From Sphingobacterium sp. SYP-B4668 (GTDB lineage Bacteria; Bacteroidota; Bacteroidia; Sphingobacteriales; Sphingobacteriaceae), in assembly GCF_027627455.1 (NCBI RefSeq), contig NZ_CP115483.1:620001-684000 (forward strand): DNA of 64,000 nucleotides. Direction: 5' to 3'. Below, piece after piece: positions 33,640 to 43,129 of the stretch (within the stretch, counting starts at the first letter, position 1; every line of letters starts with the position of its first letter). A program made the translations under genes and the position numbers. The notes beneath the pieces were generated by a model. That model saw only the letters and a program-made list of their open reading frames with translations. It ran no database searches and was not told the origin of the DNA.

Positions 33640-34806
33640 TTAGGTCAGTGCTATTGGTGTTTTTCCTAAAGGATCTTTTCTTTTCCTATATTTTTTTGAG
33701 GTCTTGTTTTTATTTTTCTTACCCCACCAAATATAGAATCCTGTGAGGGGAAGTGTCGCACAGATCAGACTCGCTAAGAAGTAAAGTACCTTAGTGGTCA
33801 TTCCACCGATAAATCCTGTATGCAACGCGTAGTTATTACGCATGAGCCATTCTGTAGGATTAGCTGCTGCCATAGGTTTTTGTGTTCGGGCGGTAAGCGC
33901 TAACGTTTTACGGTCAAACGACAAATCCCGCCAACTGCCTAGATGCATATCTGTGCAGGCATATATTGTCTCATCTTCACCTTCTGGAATATGAACGATA
34001 ACAGCTTCTTTATTGTATTGTGCAATCTCCTTACGGACAGTGTGCCAGATGTAATCTGCTTTTTCTAGATCCTCACGCTCCGTAAAGGTAAATTCCTCTT
34101 CTTTCGTATCTTTTGGTATTTCCATTTTTGCGCGAGGAGGATAGCCCCCACTTAACCACACGACGGATTGTCTCGCCCAAGGAAAGCTCATGACAAGTCC
34201 CGTGACAGCCATTACCGTAGCAATCAAAAGAGCATAGAATCCTAACACATTGTGGAGATCGTAGTTAATCCTTTTAAACCGGGCTTTCCAATTGATAAAG
34301 AAGCTCTGCTTTGTTGCACGTTTCGTCCACTTTTTAGGCCACCATAAGATAAGCCCTGTGATGAGTAAAGAAAAGAAAATCAACGTACTGTAACCGACTA
34401 CTTTTCTGCCAATTTTGCTCGGAAACCAAAGATGCCGATGACCCTCATCAATAAAATGGAAGAAATCCTCGTGGTCAACAGCAGCCAATACTTGTGCGTT
34501 GTAGGGATTTACATATACAATTGTGTCACTGTGATTCAGACTTACTTTTACAGATTTGTCCAAACCATAATACCAAAAGCTTCCTATTTCTTTCTCAGGA
34601 AAGGTATTCTGCACACTCTTAAAAAGTGCGGAAGGCGGAAGTTGTTCCTCAGCCGTTTTTTCTTCAATCCTAATATAGCTTGTGGTCCATTGCCTGATTT
34701 CTTGTTCAAAGACAAGCACACATCCCGTAATACTAATCAGTACAACGGGTATTCCAGTAATGATGCCTAGCCAGAGATGTAGCCATGCATTGAGTTTTTT
34801 GAGCAT
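33640..34806 (-). CDS. PepSY-associated membrane protein (PiuB-like)
   Basis: 388 residues, PepSY_TM family: first segment LWLGIITGIPVVLISITGCVLVF, PepSY-like periplasmic region, further segments (TLIFFSLLITGLILWWPKKW, ATVMAVTGLVMSFP) and a last one before IWWGKKNKNK. Such proteins accompany siderophore receptors and are thought to reduce or release iron in the periplasm. It sits between the DUF4374 lipoprotein and the outer-membrane receptor, which supports an iron role. Confidence 0.88.
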   Translation of the reverse strand: MLKKLNAWLHLWLGIITGIPVVLISITGCVLVFEQEIRQWTTSYIRIEEKTAEEQLPPSALFKSVQNTFPEKEIGSFWYYGLDKSVKVSLNHSDTIVYVNPYNAQVLAAVDHEDFFHFIDEGHRHLWFPSKIGRKVVGYSTLIFFSLLITGLILWWPKKWTKRATKQSFFINWKARFKRINYDLHNVLGFYALLIATVMAVTGLVMSFPWARQSVVWLSGGYPPRAKMEIPKDTKEEEFTFTEREDLEKADYIWHTVRKEIAQYNKEAVIVHIPEGEDETIYACTDMHLGSWRDLSFDRKTLALTARTQKPMAAANPTEWLMRNNYALHTGFIGGMTTKVLYFLASLICATLPLTGFYIWWGKKNKNKTSKKYRKRKDPLGKTPIALT

Positions 34807-34890
34807 TGAATTTACTTTCAGTATAGATTCCGATAGGTCTGTGGTCTATCGGAATCAATGTTGGTTTTATAAATTGAAAAAAAGTAGACG

Positions 34891-36144
34891 TTAGTAGTTA
34901 AGCTTGCTGATTGCCGTGACATCAGATACGCCCAAGAACTGTAGACCTTTTGTTCCTGTAGCCTTTTCTGTATCAATCACATAGACGTAGAATTGCTTGT
35001 CTGTTGGGTCTTGGAGTACGTAATATGCTTTTTTACCATCTTTGTCAACATGTACCTTGTTGTTATATCCAAATTGTTCGTGCACCGGGACACCGTTTAC
35101 AGCTGTCATGGTTTTGGCTTGGATATCCACGATGTATAACTTAACATTTCCGCCACCAATCCCTTCAGCGGTAGAACCTTTGTCATATACCGTCATCAAG
35201 AATTTGCTTCCTTTTAAGTAGCTGCCCCTCGCTATTTTTCCATTACCCAGTGCTTCAACATCGAAATAGTAACCTTTATCAAATTCATTGGTTTCTTTGT
35301 TGACGCGTAAAAAACCAGAATGATTTTTTGTTTTGATTTCTTCGGCATCAGCCGTAAACCAAGCATATGCATAACCATCAGCAGCCTCTGCAATACCTTG
35401 TTGGCTGAACCAATTGCCAATATGGCTACCACGACCGTCTTTGATGGTTTTCTCAAATTTTAAATCTGGATAAGAGAATACCCCGATATATGTGGTGTCA
35501 ATAGTCGTGAAGTCTCCTCCCCAATTATTGGAACCATCCCCAGATTGAAAAGGAATATAAATCTTTGATCCCACTTGGAACAATCCAGTCCATATCGCCA
35601 TGCGTTTTCCACCCAATACCTTCGACAGATCCACTGTATTCTTGCCTGCAATTTGAAAGTTTTCAGCATCATAATTGGTTAATGTCGCGATAGGATTGCT
35701 TAGACTACGAGTTGTTGTTCCCATGACAATGTTTTTGTCACCATAGGTTCCATAGACTCCCGCTACCAACGCATTGACAGTTTCATCTTCCAAGCGGACC
35801 AGTTTGCCACTGTTGTCCACTTTATATGGAGTGACCTCACCTTGGCCACCATATACCAGGCCAAATAGATGGTTATTTTGGAAAGCAAAAGAGAACTCTT
35901 TAGAAGCAAGTCCATTCCCGGCTAGGCTTAACGAGCCTTTAGATACATCATCCGTTGATACTACGTATGTGCCAGTACCACCCGTTTCGGAAGATCCTTG
36001 TCCAGATACTACAAAGACAAATTTCTCTTTACCTTGGTCAATTGGCTCTTGATCTTTACCCGCAGGATTGTCTTTACTACAAGATGTGATAGCTACAGCA
36101 CCGATTAAAAATGCTAGGCATTTTAACGTATTCAATTTGTTCAT
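34891..36144 (-). CDS. DUF4374-type lipoprotein
   Basis: 417 residues; lipoprotein signal with Cys near residue 22 (AITSCSKDN). The rest is beta-rich, beta-propeller-like repeats (TTIDTTYIGVFSYPDLKFEKTIKDGR, FDKGYYFDVEALG), the DUF4374 family found beside siderophore receptors in Bacteroidota. It may bind or release a siderophore or haem at the outer membrane. It follows the TonB receptor by 25 bases and has a diverged paralogue at 38888-40093. Confidence 0.82.
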   Translation of the reverse strand: MNKLNTLKCLAFLIGAVAITSCSKDNPAGKDQEPIDQGKEKFVFVVSGQGSSETGGTGTYVVSTDDVSKGSLSLAGNGLASKEFSFAFQNNHLFGLVYGGQGEVTPYKVDNSGKLVRLEDETVNALVAGVYGTYGDKNIVMGTTTRSLSNPIATLTNYDAENFQIAGKNTVDLSKVLGGKRMAIWTGLFQVGSKIYIPFQSGDGSNNWGGDFTTIDTTYIGVFSYPDLKFEKTIKDGRGSHIGNWFSQQGIAEAADGYAYAWFTADAEEIKTKNHSGFLRVNKETNEFDKGYYFDVEALGNGKIARGSYLKGSKFLMTVYDKGSTAEGIGGGNVKLYIVDIQAKTMTAVNGVPVHEQFGYNNKVHVDKDGKKAYYVLQDPTDKQFYVYVIDTEKATGTKGLQFLGVSDVTAISKLNY

Positions 36145-36169
36145 TATTATTGTATTTTAGTGAATTTTA

Positions 36170-38560
36170 TTATTTTCTATTGATAAAGTAACGTAGTTTC
36201 AGATGGAATAATCTGCTTGGTTTTTGCATTTCAAAATTGTCAAATCTCGTTACATCCGTGAGGTTGTTACATTCAAAGGCTACATTGTATTTGCCAGAAG
36301 CAAGTGTGTAGATTAAGCTCACATCGTGTGATAATTGTTGAGGAATTACGAAGTTTGTACTTACATCTCCGAGACTTGGCCAGTCTAAAAAGAACTCATG
36401 GATATACTGTAGATTGTAACCGATACTTAAGGTATTGGCTTTCTTTAAGAAATTATGCAAATAATACGTCACATCAGCATTCCCGTATAGATAGGGCGTA
36501 TTGGGCAGACGATCTTTGTAGATGATTGCCTGATTGACATCTCCAGGTTCGGATTTCGTGGTATTGATCATATTTTGATAGGTCATATTTGCACCTACCG
36601 CAAGAATCTGTTTAAAATAATATCTGACATTCAAATCAACACTCTGATTGCGTACATTTCTAAGGTTAGCGAAATATCTTTCACGACGACCATTGCTATT
36701 CTCTGGCCCAGTAATTTCTCTGATGAAATCCTTTGCGTTCCTGAAGATATAATTGGCATCTACGCTAATCTGATTGTTATCGTTAAGCTTAGAGAAGTAG
36801 CTGGCGCCGATATTGATATTGTCTGACGTTTCTGGACGCAATAGCGACTTACTCGCTGATAAATTTACTTCATCTCCAAAAAGCTCCATATTTTCGGGAA
36901 GTCTGATGGCCTTTTCGTAAGATGTCTTTAGTTGGACGGCCTTGTTCAAATAATACGATCCAGCAAATCCATACCCTAATTTGCTATTGCTAGTTTTCAA
37001 CTTTTCGTATTCTGTAGTGCTGATTTCTTTGCCCGATGTGTTATTTTGATGGTAGTTTTTTACAAAAGCATTTAAATCCCATTGATCTGCAATCGCGAAT
37101 CGGTACCCCAGTCCTGTTATATTCTTTATGGTTTTTTTAGGAAACTTGTTCTCGATAAGATCTGGAAAATATTTGTCTGTACCCTTTCTGTCAAAAGTGG
37201 TCAATAAATGGTTGACCATAATCCCGTTTCTTTCGTCTATATTGTAACTAATGCTTGCGGTGAGGTTGCCGTTGTTGTTTTTATATCTATAGTCCGTTAG
37301 ACCTGCCTCCCCACCCTTAGCCATAGGGTCGTTTGGGTACTTAGGAATCCCTTGCCCACTCCAGTTAAAGATTTTTGGAATGGTGTCTATGCTCCTATCT
37401 TTTCCCATATTATAACGTGCTTGCAGACGTACGTCCAGACCCGAAGTGAATAGGTTATTTTTGATATATTTCAAGCTAGGTTGGATAAGCGAGCCCTTTG
37501 TTTCGCGCCCCCCGTATACGTCATACATATTGTTTCCGGTCTGTATTTCTTTTCTATTTTCCCCAACCGTAATACCAAATAATAGTTGGTCTGCGTATGG
37601 TTTGTTTGAAACACCCGCTTGCATCACAAGTGTTTCATTTCTATATTGGTCATGAAAGCGCCTTGTGCGTTGTGGTTTTGTATATTTAGACGTTTGGGGA
37701 TCGTAATGTTTTACATTGACCCAATAATTGTTGTCAGAAAAATTTTGAAAAGCATTGATCATCAATGTGAAACCATTGTCAGCGACGTAGCCCGTGTTGA
37801 TCGTACTTTTGTGTGTATGGAAAGAGCCATACGAATAAGATGCATCCAAATATTTCCCAGGTCTCGATTGTGTAACAATGTTTACCGCCCCGCCCAAGGC
37901 ATCGCCCCCTAGCCAAATAGGAACGACTCCGCGGTAGACCTCCACCCGTTCCGCAAAATTGATTGGAATATTGTTTAATTGGAAGGAGGATCCAAAGTTG
38001 TCCATTGGAATGCCGTCTAAAAAGAGCTTAACCTGATTCCCCGAAAAACCATTTAGAGAGAAAGATATATTGGAACCTACTCCGCCCGACTCTCTCATAC
38101 GTGCACCGGATACACGATTCAATGCCTGACCAATGTCTAAGGTCGTATTGTGTAGCTTTTTCGCGTCTATGGCAGTTACGTTGTAGGGTTGCCTATTGAC
38201 TTCTTCTGTTGTACTTCTTCCTATTATCTCCACCTCATCAATGCGTGTGGTGTTTGGTTCTAATATTATCACCATTTCTTGCGAAGGATGAATTTTCGTT
38301 ATTTCAAACGTAGATTTTATTGTCCGATAGCCGAGTGAGGAAGCGGTGATTGTATACGAACCGATAGCTAGGGAGGATAATAGAAAATTTCCGTTTTTAT
38401 CTGATTGCGTTGTTTTTCCTGATGCTCCAATGCTGATGGAAACACCCTCTAAGCTGATATTATTTGATTTTACCTTCCCCTTAAGCTGTCCAATCTCTTG
38501 CCCATAGCTAAATGTCTGGACCAATAATGCGATGAAGGTGATAAATCTTACTTTAAACAT
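36170..38560 (-). CDS. TonB-dependent receptor, siderophore type
   Basis: 796 residues: signal peptide, carboxypeptidase-regulatory-like N-domain (LKGKVKSNNISLEGVSISIG), plug (RQPYNVTAIDAKKLHNTTLDI, FLDGIPMDNFGSSFQLNNIP, VNIVTQSRPGK) and a barrel ending in FHLKLRYFINRK. The plug is FecA/FhuA-like. Neighbours (ECF sigma, FecR-like anti-sigma, DUF4374, PepSY) indicate siderophore import. I see no N-terminal STN signalling domain typical of FecA. Confidence 0.88.
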   Translation of the reverse strand: MFKVRFITFIALLVQTFSYGQEIGQLKGKVKSNNISLEGVSISIGASGKTTQSDKNGNFLLSSLAIGSYTITASSLGYRTIKSTFEITKIHPSQEMVIILEPNTTRIDEVEIIGRSTTEEVNRQPYNVTAIDAKKLHNTTLDIGQALNRVSGARMRESGGVGSNISFSLNGFSGNQVKLFLDGIPMDNFGSSFQLNNIPINFAERVEVYRGVVPIWLGGDALGGAVNIVTQSRPGKYLDASYSYGSFHTHKSTINTGYVADNGFTLMINAFQNFSDNNYWVNVKHYDPQTSKYTKPQRTRRFHDQYRNETLVMQAGVSNKPYADQLLFGITVGENRKEIQTGNNMYDVYGGRETKGSLIQPSLKYIKNNLFTSGLDVRLQARYNMGKDRSIDTIPKIFNWSGQGIPKYPNDPMAKGGEAGLTDYRYKNNNGNLTASISYNIDERNGIMVNHLLTTFDRKGTDKYFPDLIENKFPKKTIKNITGLGYRFAIADQWDLNAFVKNYHQNNTSGKEISTTEYEKLKTSNSKLGYGFAGSYYLNKAVQLKTSYEKAIRLPENMELFGDEVNLSASKSLLRPETSDNINIGASYFSKLNDNNQISVDANYIFRNAKDFIREITGPENSNGRRERYFANLRNVRNQSVDLNVRYYFKQILAVGANMTYQNMINTTKSEPGDVNQAIIYKDRLPNTPYLYGNADVTYYLHNFLKKANTLSIGYNLQYIHEFFLDWPSLGDVSTNFVIPQQLSHDVSLIYTLASGKYNVAFECNNLTDVTRFDNFEMQKPSRLFHLKLRYFINRK

Positions 38561-38757
38561 TCTTATTTAGATTAATTATACATTGTATATGTTGCCCTTG
38601 TTTGAATCTACCGAAGGTCTATTGTAAATTAATTTTAAATAATATTACAAGTCATTGTCATTGAGGGAAATAAAAGAAGTGAGGTTTATTCTAAAAAGGA
38701 GCAAGATAGGGGAGTAGGAGTTGGTCAGAGCCGTAGAGGCAGGTACGTACAGATAGG

Positions 38758-38799
38758 AATAGCCCCAAAACATGGGGGTATACATGTTTTGGGGCTATT
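38758..38799. repeat. Perfect 17-bp inverted repeat between the DUF4374-like gene and the TonB receptor
   Basis: 17-bp perfect arms (38758-38774 and 38783-38799) around an 8-base loop, in a 327-base gap without a gene. Neither side has a T-run, so it is not an ordinary intrinsic terminator. It may be an mRNA-processing or stabilising hairpin inside the operon. The rest of the gap (38561-38757, 38800-38887) is A/T-rich and shows nothing else I can name. Confidence 0.6.
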
Positions 38800-38887
38800 C
38801 AAATCGAATCCACTGGAATAAGCAGCTTTAACTGTTTTTTTCGAACGTTTTACATGTGGTAAAACATTTGATACAGCAGGGATAAAA

Positions 38888-40093
38888 TTACATTTTGTCT
38901 ATTCGGAGTATAAAATCGGTTTCCTTTGTCAATTTCAGTCCTTTACTGATTGTTGTGCTTCCGATATCGTATACCCAAATTTGATGGGTATCCGTTGAGT
39001 CATCTATGCCGATGTAGGCCTTGTTGTTATCGATTACAACCGATTCCTTTCGAGTGCCCTTATCAAATGGTAGTGATAGCTTGGTCATTTTTCCGGATTG
39101 GAGGTTGACTCGGTAATATTCGAAATGATAGGTAGAATGGTGATCGGAAAAGTCTTTGTAACGATCTTTTCGTTCGCTTCTGATTAGGACTTCGCCATTT
39201 CCTAAATACCACATTCCATATGCATGATTACCTATTGTTCGAGAGATATCAACCATATAATCTCGATCGATCAAATCAGTTGTGGTATTAATTTTAAAAA
39301 TAGCAGTGGGCATCTTCAAATTATTACCTAATGCAATGCCTGGGCAGCTCATGAAATAGAAATTATGGTATTCATCTTCGAAACTATAGGACTGTATCGT
39401 ATTTATTCCTCCCGGATAAGCCGATCGTGAATCCTTCTCTATGCTCTGGAGTTCCATAGATGGATAGCCGAGTGTAGCCACATACATCGTATCGATTGTC
39501 GTATAATTCTCGCTGTCCAGAATCTTATTAAAACAATAGCCAAAGAGAAGTTTGTCTTGATCAAGATTGCTAAAACCTATAGATATTGTTTTGAACGCGG
39601 TTGAGGGAAAATCCAATGGAATAGTGCCGGAGGATACCACGCTAAAGTGTTTCATGTCAATTTTGTAAAAACCGACCTGTCTATAGGTCTGGTCATCTAG
39701 CGTCAATAGCAAAAGCGTATCTTGTCCCACCCATACTTTATTTTCAATATGTGTATCTACTATCCTGATGCCAGCAACTTTTTGCAATCCATCTATCGTT
39801 AGTCTATATTTATTAAAGCTGTTTTCCTCGGTATCCATGTGATAGAAGAATCCATCCTTTAAAATGATTGATCGGTCAAACGACGCAGGAATAGAAATGG
39901 ACGCTACCTTCGTATCCATGCTATCATCCGTTAGGCTATCAACCTGTAAGAGGGCATGCGTACCATCTTTTTGCATGATATACAGGGAGTATGCTCCAGT
40001 TGTTTTTTTTGTAATCGATGTAGGATTACACCCTAACATCGTAGCTACCAGCAATAGTGCTCCAAAATATGTTAATATTTTTGTTATCGACAT
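38888..40093 (-). CDS. DUF4374-like lipoprotein, diverged paralogue
   Basis: 401 residues; lipoprotein signal with Cys near residue 22 (ATMLGCNPT). Beta-propeller-like repeats. Alignable motifs with the 34891-36144 protein: IDTMYVATLGYPSMELQSIEKDSR against IDTTYIGVFSYPDLKFEKTIKDGR, and a related YDI..TTISKGLKL ending. So it is probably an old duplicate of the DUF4374 lipoprotein, but placed directly after FecR instead of beside the receptor. Function unknown; a signalling role between receptor and FecR is only a guess. Confidence 0.7.
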   Translation of the reverse strand: MSITKILTYFGALLLVATMLGCNPTSITKKTTGAYSLYIMQKDGTHALLQVDSLTDDSMDTKVASISIPASFDRSIILKDGFFYHMDTEENSFNKYRLTIDGLQKVAGIRIVDTHIENKVWVGQDTLLLLTLDDQTYRQVGFYKIDMKHFSVVSSGTIPLDFPSTAFKTISIGFSNLDQDKLLFGYCFNKILDSENYTTIDTMYVATLGYPSMELQSIEKDSRSAYPGGINTIQSYSFEDEYHNFYFMSCPGIALGNNLKMPTAIFKINTTTDLIDRDYMVDISRTIGNHAYGMWYLGNGEVLIRSERKDRYKDFSDHHSTYHFEYYRVNLQSGKMTKLSLPFDKGTRKESVVIDNNKAYIGIDDSTDTHQIWVYDIGSTTISKGLKLTKETDFILRIDKM

Positions 40094-40099
40094 AAGCTG

Positions 40100-40717
40100 C
40101 TACGAAATATTAAACTGTAGTTTGAGCTGATTTTGAAGAATAGGCGATAAGAATGTGAGTTCCTGCCTTGTCAAAACAACATGTTCACAATTTTTATTTT
40201 GTGCCAACAGAATGTAAGTTTCGCCAGATTTTAACCTGATTTGATGATTGCGGTTGCATACATGAAGGATGAGATCCTTTTTAGGGGTGAACATAATGTC
40301 TCCTTTCACATCTAAATCTCCCGTTTCCGTATCTATGCGAACAAAAGATTTTTTAGAAAGCGTAATGTTGTAATTGTGCTCTTCAAAGTTTTGGATTTGA
40401 TCACCAGAAAGATTGTCAAAAGTGAATTCATCTGGGAACTCCGTATCTAACATAAAAGTACCAATGCCCAACACTGCCAATAGCACAGCTGCAGTTGCAG
40501 ACATCCACCGCCTCAACGACAGGGAGTATTTTTCTTTTTGGGTGGAGCGATGTACTTCACTCCAAATAGACGCCTTGGTATTAGCGAGGTCATTTATACC
40601 ATGGACAGCACCTTCCATTTCCAAGTTGTCATTATCCAACCACTGCTCAACAGTATCTCGCTCATTCTTTGTGCATTGGCCGAGATGATACCTTTCTAGA
40701 AGCTCTTTGTTGATCAT
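40100..40717 (-). CDS. Short FecR-like anti-sigma factor
   Basis: 205 residues, against about 320-390 in typical Bacteroidota FecR. Cytoplasmic N-terminus (LLERYHLGQCTKNERDTVEQWL) of FecR type, membrane segment at about 70-90 (ATAAVLLAVLGIGTFML), then a FecR-like beta domain (FVRIDTETGDLDVKGDIMF, IRLKSGETYILL). The C-terminal STN-interacting part is missing. It sits 36 bases after the sigma gene and presumably holds that sigma factor. Confidence 0.75.
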   Translation of the reverse strand: MINKELLERYHLGQCTKNERDTVEQWLDNDNLEMEGAVHGINDLANTKASIWSEVHRSTQKEKYSLSLRRWMSATAAVLLAVLGIGTFMLDTEFPDEFTFDNLSGDQIQNFEEHNYNITLSKKSFVRIDTETGDLDVKGDIMFTPKKDLILHVCNRNHQIRLKSGETYILLAQNKNCEHVVLTRQELTFLSPILQNQLKLQFNIS

Positions 40718-40753
40718 TTTGTTTTGAAGTGCTTATGATGGATAAAGATAAAA

Positions 40754-41269
40754 TTATTTTATGTAATCAGCTAGATGTGTTTTCAATGTCGTTAAGGCCC
40801 TTGTGATATGGTATTCGACGGCACGCTCTGAAATATATAGTCTTGTGGCAATTTCTCTATTGGTTAACCCCTCTTGTCGACTCATTTGAAACACATTTTT
40901 ACATTGATTGGGCAGGGCGCTAATCAACTGATTGATTTTACTAGACAACTCTTGAGTCTCTATGTGATTATCTTGATAGTCTTCTTGCAAGCTGTTTTGG
41001 ATCTGCTCATGATGTTGCTGTCGCGTCACCTTATTTCGAATATGTTCAAATGATTTTAACTTGACGGATCGCACAAGGTAACGCTCTACTTCTTTGAGTT
41101 GTAAGGAATCTCTACGTTCCCATAGCGACTTAAAAACATCTTGAACGATTTCTTTTGCAACATCTTCATCTTGACAGGCCTTGACACAGAAGAAGAACAA
41201 CTTTTCCCAATGATCGAGATAAAGTTGTTCAAAGCTTTTATGTGTTATAATAAATATTGTCGTCTCCAA
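40754..41269 (-). CDS. ECF sigma factor of the iron-uptake locus (FecI-like)
   Basis: 171 residues. Region 2 (FFFCVKACQDEDVAKEIVQDVFKSLW) and region 4 helix-turn-helix (QEGLTNREIATRLYISERAVEYHITRALTTLKTHL) of the Bacteroidota ECF group that pairs with FecR. It heads the minus-strand locus with FecR-like, DUF4374-like, receptor and PepSY genes and should activate them when a substrate is sensed. Confidence 0.9.
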   Translation of the reverse strand: METTIFIITHKSFEQLYLDHWEKLFFFCVKACQDEDVAKEIVQDVFKSLWERRDSLQLKEVERYLVRSVKLKSFEHIRNKVTRQQHHEQIQNSLQEDYQDNHIETQELSSKINQLISALPNQCKNVFQMSRQEGLTNREIATRLYISERAVEYHITRALTTLKTHLADYIK

Positions 41270-41486
41270 ATCTGGTATATCAAGTTAAGATAAATTGCTG
41301 TTCAAGCTAACTTTACACAATTTCTAACTGCATATCGTTCTTGTCTATTTTATTTATAGACCATGTAAATGGTGCGCACTAGCGGTGCCTGTCAATATTT
41401 AAATACCAAGCAATGGCGGAAAGACAAAAAACCAAAAATGCATTCGACGACAAATATAAGCTATTTAGATTAATTACAAATAGAGG

Positions 41487-42269
41487 CTATAGTTCTTTCA
41501 CAAAATCAGCAATAGATTTAGATGGATTTGTTGTTTTCATGAAGTTCTCACCAATCAAAAAAGCTTGGAATCCTATTTCTTTCAGTTCTTTTATCGTATC
41601 TGGATTCGAAATGCCACTTTCGGAAACTTTAATGAATTGAGTAGGAATCTTGTTGACCAAATCATAGGAATGAGCAAGAGAAACCGAAAAATCTTTCAGG
41701 TTGCGGTTATTGACCCCAATAGCATCAATAGTATCCATGATGTTGGGTGTCAATTCTTCTTCGTTGTGAACTTCTAATAATACACTCAATCCCAGTTGCT
41801 TCGCATAAGTGGAAAAATCTTTAATCTCGTCGGATGTCAGGCAAGCCGCAATTAGTAGAACGATATCCGCGCCGTAAGCTTTTGCTTCTGTGATTTGATA
41901 TTTGTCAACGATAAATTCCTTTCGGAGAAGGGGAATACTAAGTGCTTCTCGTGCTTCTGTCAGGTCTTTTAGATTACCGCTGAAATAATCGGTATCTGTT
42001 AATACCGATACAGCTGATGCACCTGCATTTTGATAGCCCGTAACAACTTCCGTCACCGTTGATGTCCCGTTAATAAGCCCTTTGGAAGGAGATGCCCGTT
42101 TGTACTCGGCAATAATTCCAGTACGATTGGGATTCAAGACCGATTCTTTAAGAGAGTAGCATTCCCGGTCAAAGAGGGGATACGTTAGGAGTTCTTCTAT
42201 CGTGACTAGCGCTTTGGCTTGCTCCACTTCCTTTTTTTTGCGTTCGACTATTTTATCTAGGATTGTCAT
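41487..42269 (-). CDS. trpC: Indole-3-glycerol phosphate synthase
   Basis: 260 residues, TIM barrel with IIAEYKRASPSKG (catalytic Lys), LLRKEFIVDKYQ and KVSESGISNPD motifs. It closes the indole ring in tryptophan synthesis. It is separated from trpG by a single base (stop 42271, start 42269) and is the last gene of the operon; no trpF, trpB or trpA follows within the window. The ORF has no TrpF fusion. Confidence 0.94.
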   Translation of the reverse strand: MTILDKIVERKKKEVEQAKALVTIEELLTYPLFDRECYSLKESVLNPNRTGIIAEYKRASPSKGLINGTSTVTEVVTGYQNAGASAVSVLTDTDYFSGNLKDLTEAREALSIPLLRKEFIVDKYQITEAKAYGADIVLLIAACLTSDEIKDFSTYAKQLGLSVLLEVHNEEELTPNIMDTIDAIGVNNRNLKDFSVSLAHSYDLVNKIPTQFIKVSESGISNPDTIKELKEIGFQAFLIGENFMKTTNPSKSIADFVKEL

Positions 42270-42270
42270 A

Positions 42271-42843
42271 TTAGCTTTTTAACCAATTGTTGATAAGTGT
42301 TTTCCCATTATCCGTCAACACAGATTCGGGATGAAATTGCATTCCCTTTATTTTTAAGGTTTTGTGGCTTAAGGCCATGATGATTCCGTTCTCGTCTACA
42401 GCCGTGATACGTAAAGAAGATGGTAACGACTCTTTGTCTACCGCCCATGAATGATAACGTCCGATTTTGGAATCATTTGGAAAATCCTTGAAGAGTAGCT
42501 CTTCTGGGTCGGTGATGAGAATATCCGTCGCCACACCATGCAGTGGTTTGGCCATGTTGAATAGCTTTCCTCCAAACACCTCAGCAATCGCCTGTTGTCC
42601 CAGACAAATGCCCAGTATGTTTTTCGTATTCGAGTAAGTCCGAATTACATCAAGCAACAAACCTGCTTCTTCAGGAATTCCAGGACCTGGAGATAAAAGG
42701 ATTTTGTCAAAGGCATCGACATCCTTTAAATCAAATTTATCATTTCTCCAAACTTCGTACTCTTGTCCACACTCTTGTAGAAGATGGACCAAATTATAGG
42801 TAAATGAATCGTAATTATCGATTACTAATACTTTGTTGCTCAT
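42271..42843 (-). CDS. trpG: Anthranilate synthase component II (glutamine amidotransferase)
   Basis: 190 residues of the class I glutamine amidotransferase fold: oxyanion LLSPGPGIPEEAG, nucleophile Cys in ILGICLGQQAIAE, and the His-Glu pair in GMQFHPESVLT. Provides ammonia to TrpE. Its first 29 bases overlap the end of the chorismate mutase gene. Confidence 0.93.
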   Translation of the reverse strand: MSNKVLVIDNYDSFTYNLVHLLQECGQEYEVWRNDKFDLKDVDAFDKILLSPGPGIPEEAGLLLDVIRTYSNTKNILGICLGQQAIAEVFGGKLFNMAKPLHGVATDILITDPEELLFKDFPNDSKIGRYHSWAVDKESLPSSLRITAVDENGIIMALSHKTLKIKGMQFHPESVLTDNGKTLINNWLKS

Positions 42844-43129
42844 CGAATATATTTAATTCTTCGTTTATAAAATAATTGACAATGTCAGTAAAGAGGTTCT
42901 GTACGAAGGTCTCTTGCAAACCGAAATCTGTGGCTAGTTGACGACGGTCTTTTAAGAGTTGATTAACACGTTCCTCGGCTTTTACCTCTTCGCTATTTGT
43001 CTTAAATTCAGCTGCTTTTATTACATATTGCTTACGGAGAGCAATAAGTTCCAGTATACGATAGTCTATGGTGTCTATAGATGAACGTACATGAGCGAGA
43101 TTTTCGCAATATTCCAATGGTCTGATCAT
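42815..43129 (-). CDS. PchB-like AroQ chorismate mutase in the trp operon
   Basis: 104 residues, three-helix AroQ fold. By eye it aligns along its length with Pseudomonas PchB (isochorismate-pyruvate lyase): R15 in HVRSSIDTIDYRIL, R32 in ALRKQYVIKAAEFK, K43 and R54 in AEERVNQLL match the chorismate-binding residues; the PchB Gln90 position is Glu91 here, as in some true chorismate mutases. Overlaps trpG by 29 bases and trpE by 4, so tightly coupled. Whether it makes prephenate or cleaves isochorismate cannot be decided by sequence; no isochorismate synthase is nearby. Confidence 0.82.
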   Translation of the reverse strand: MIRPLEYCENLAHVRSSIDTIDYRILELIALRKQYVIKAAEFKTNSEEVKAEERVNQLLKDRRQLATDFGLQETFVQNLFTDIVNYFINEELNIFDEQQSISNR

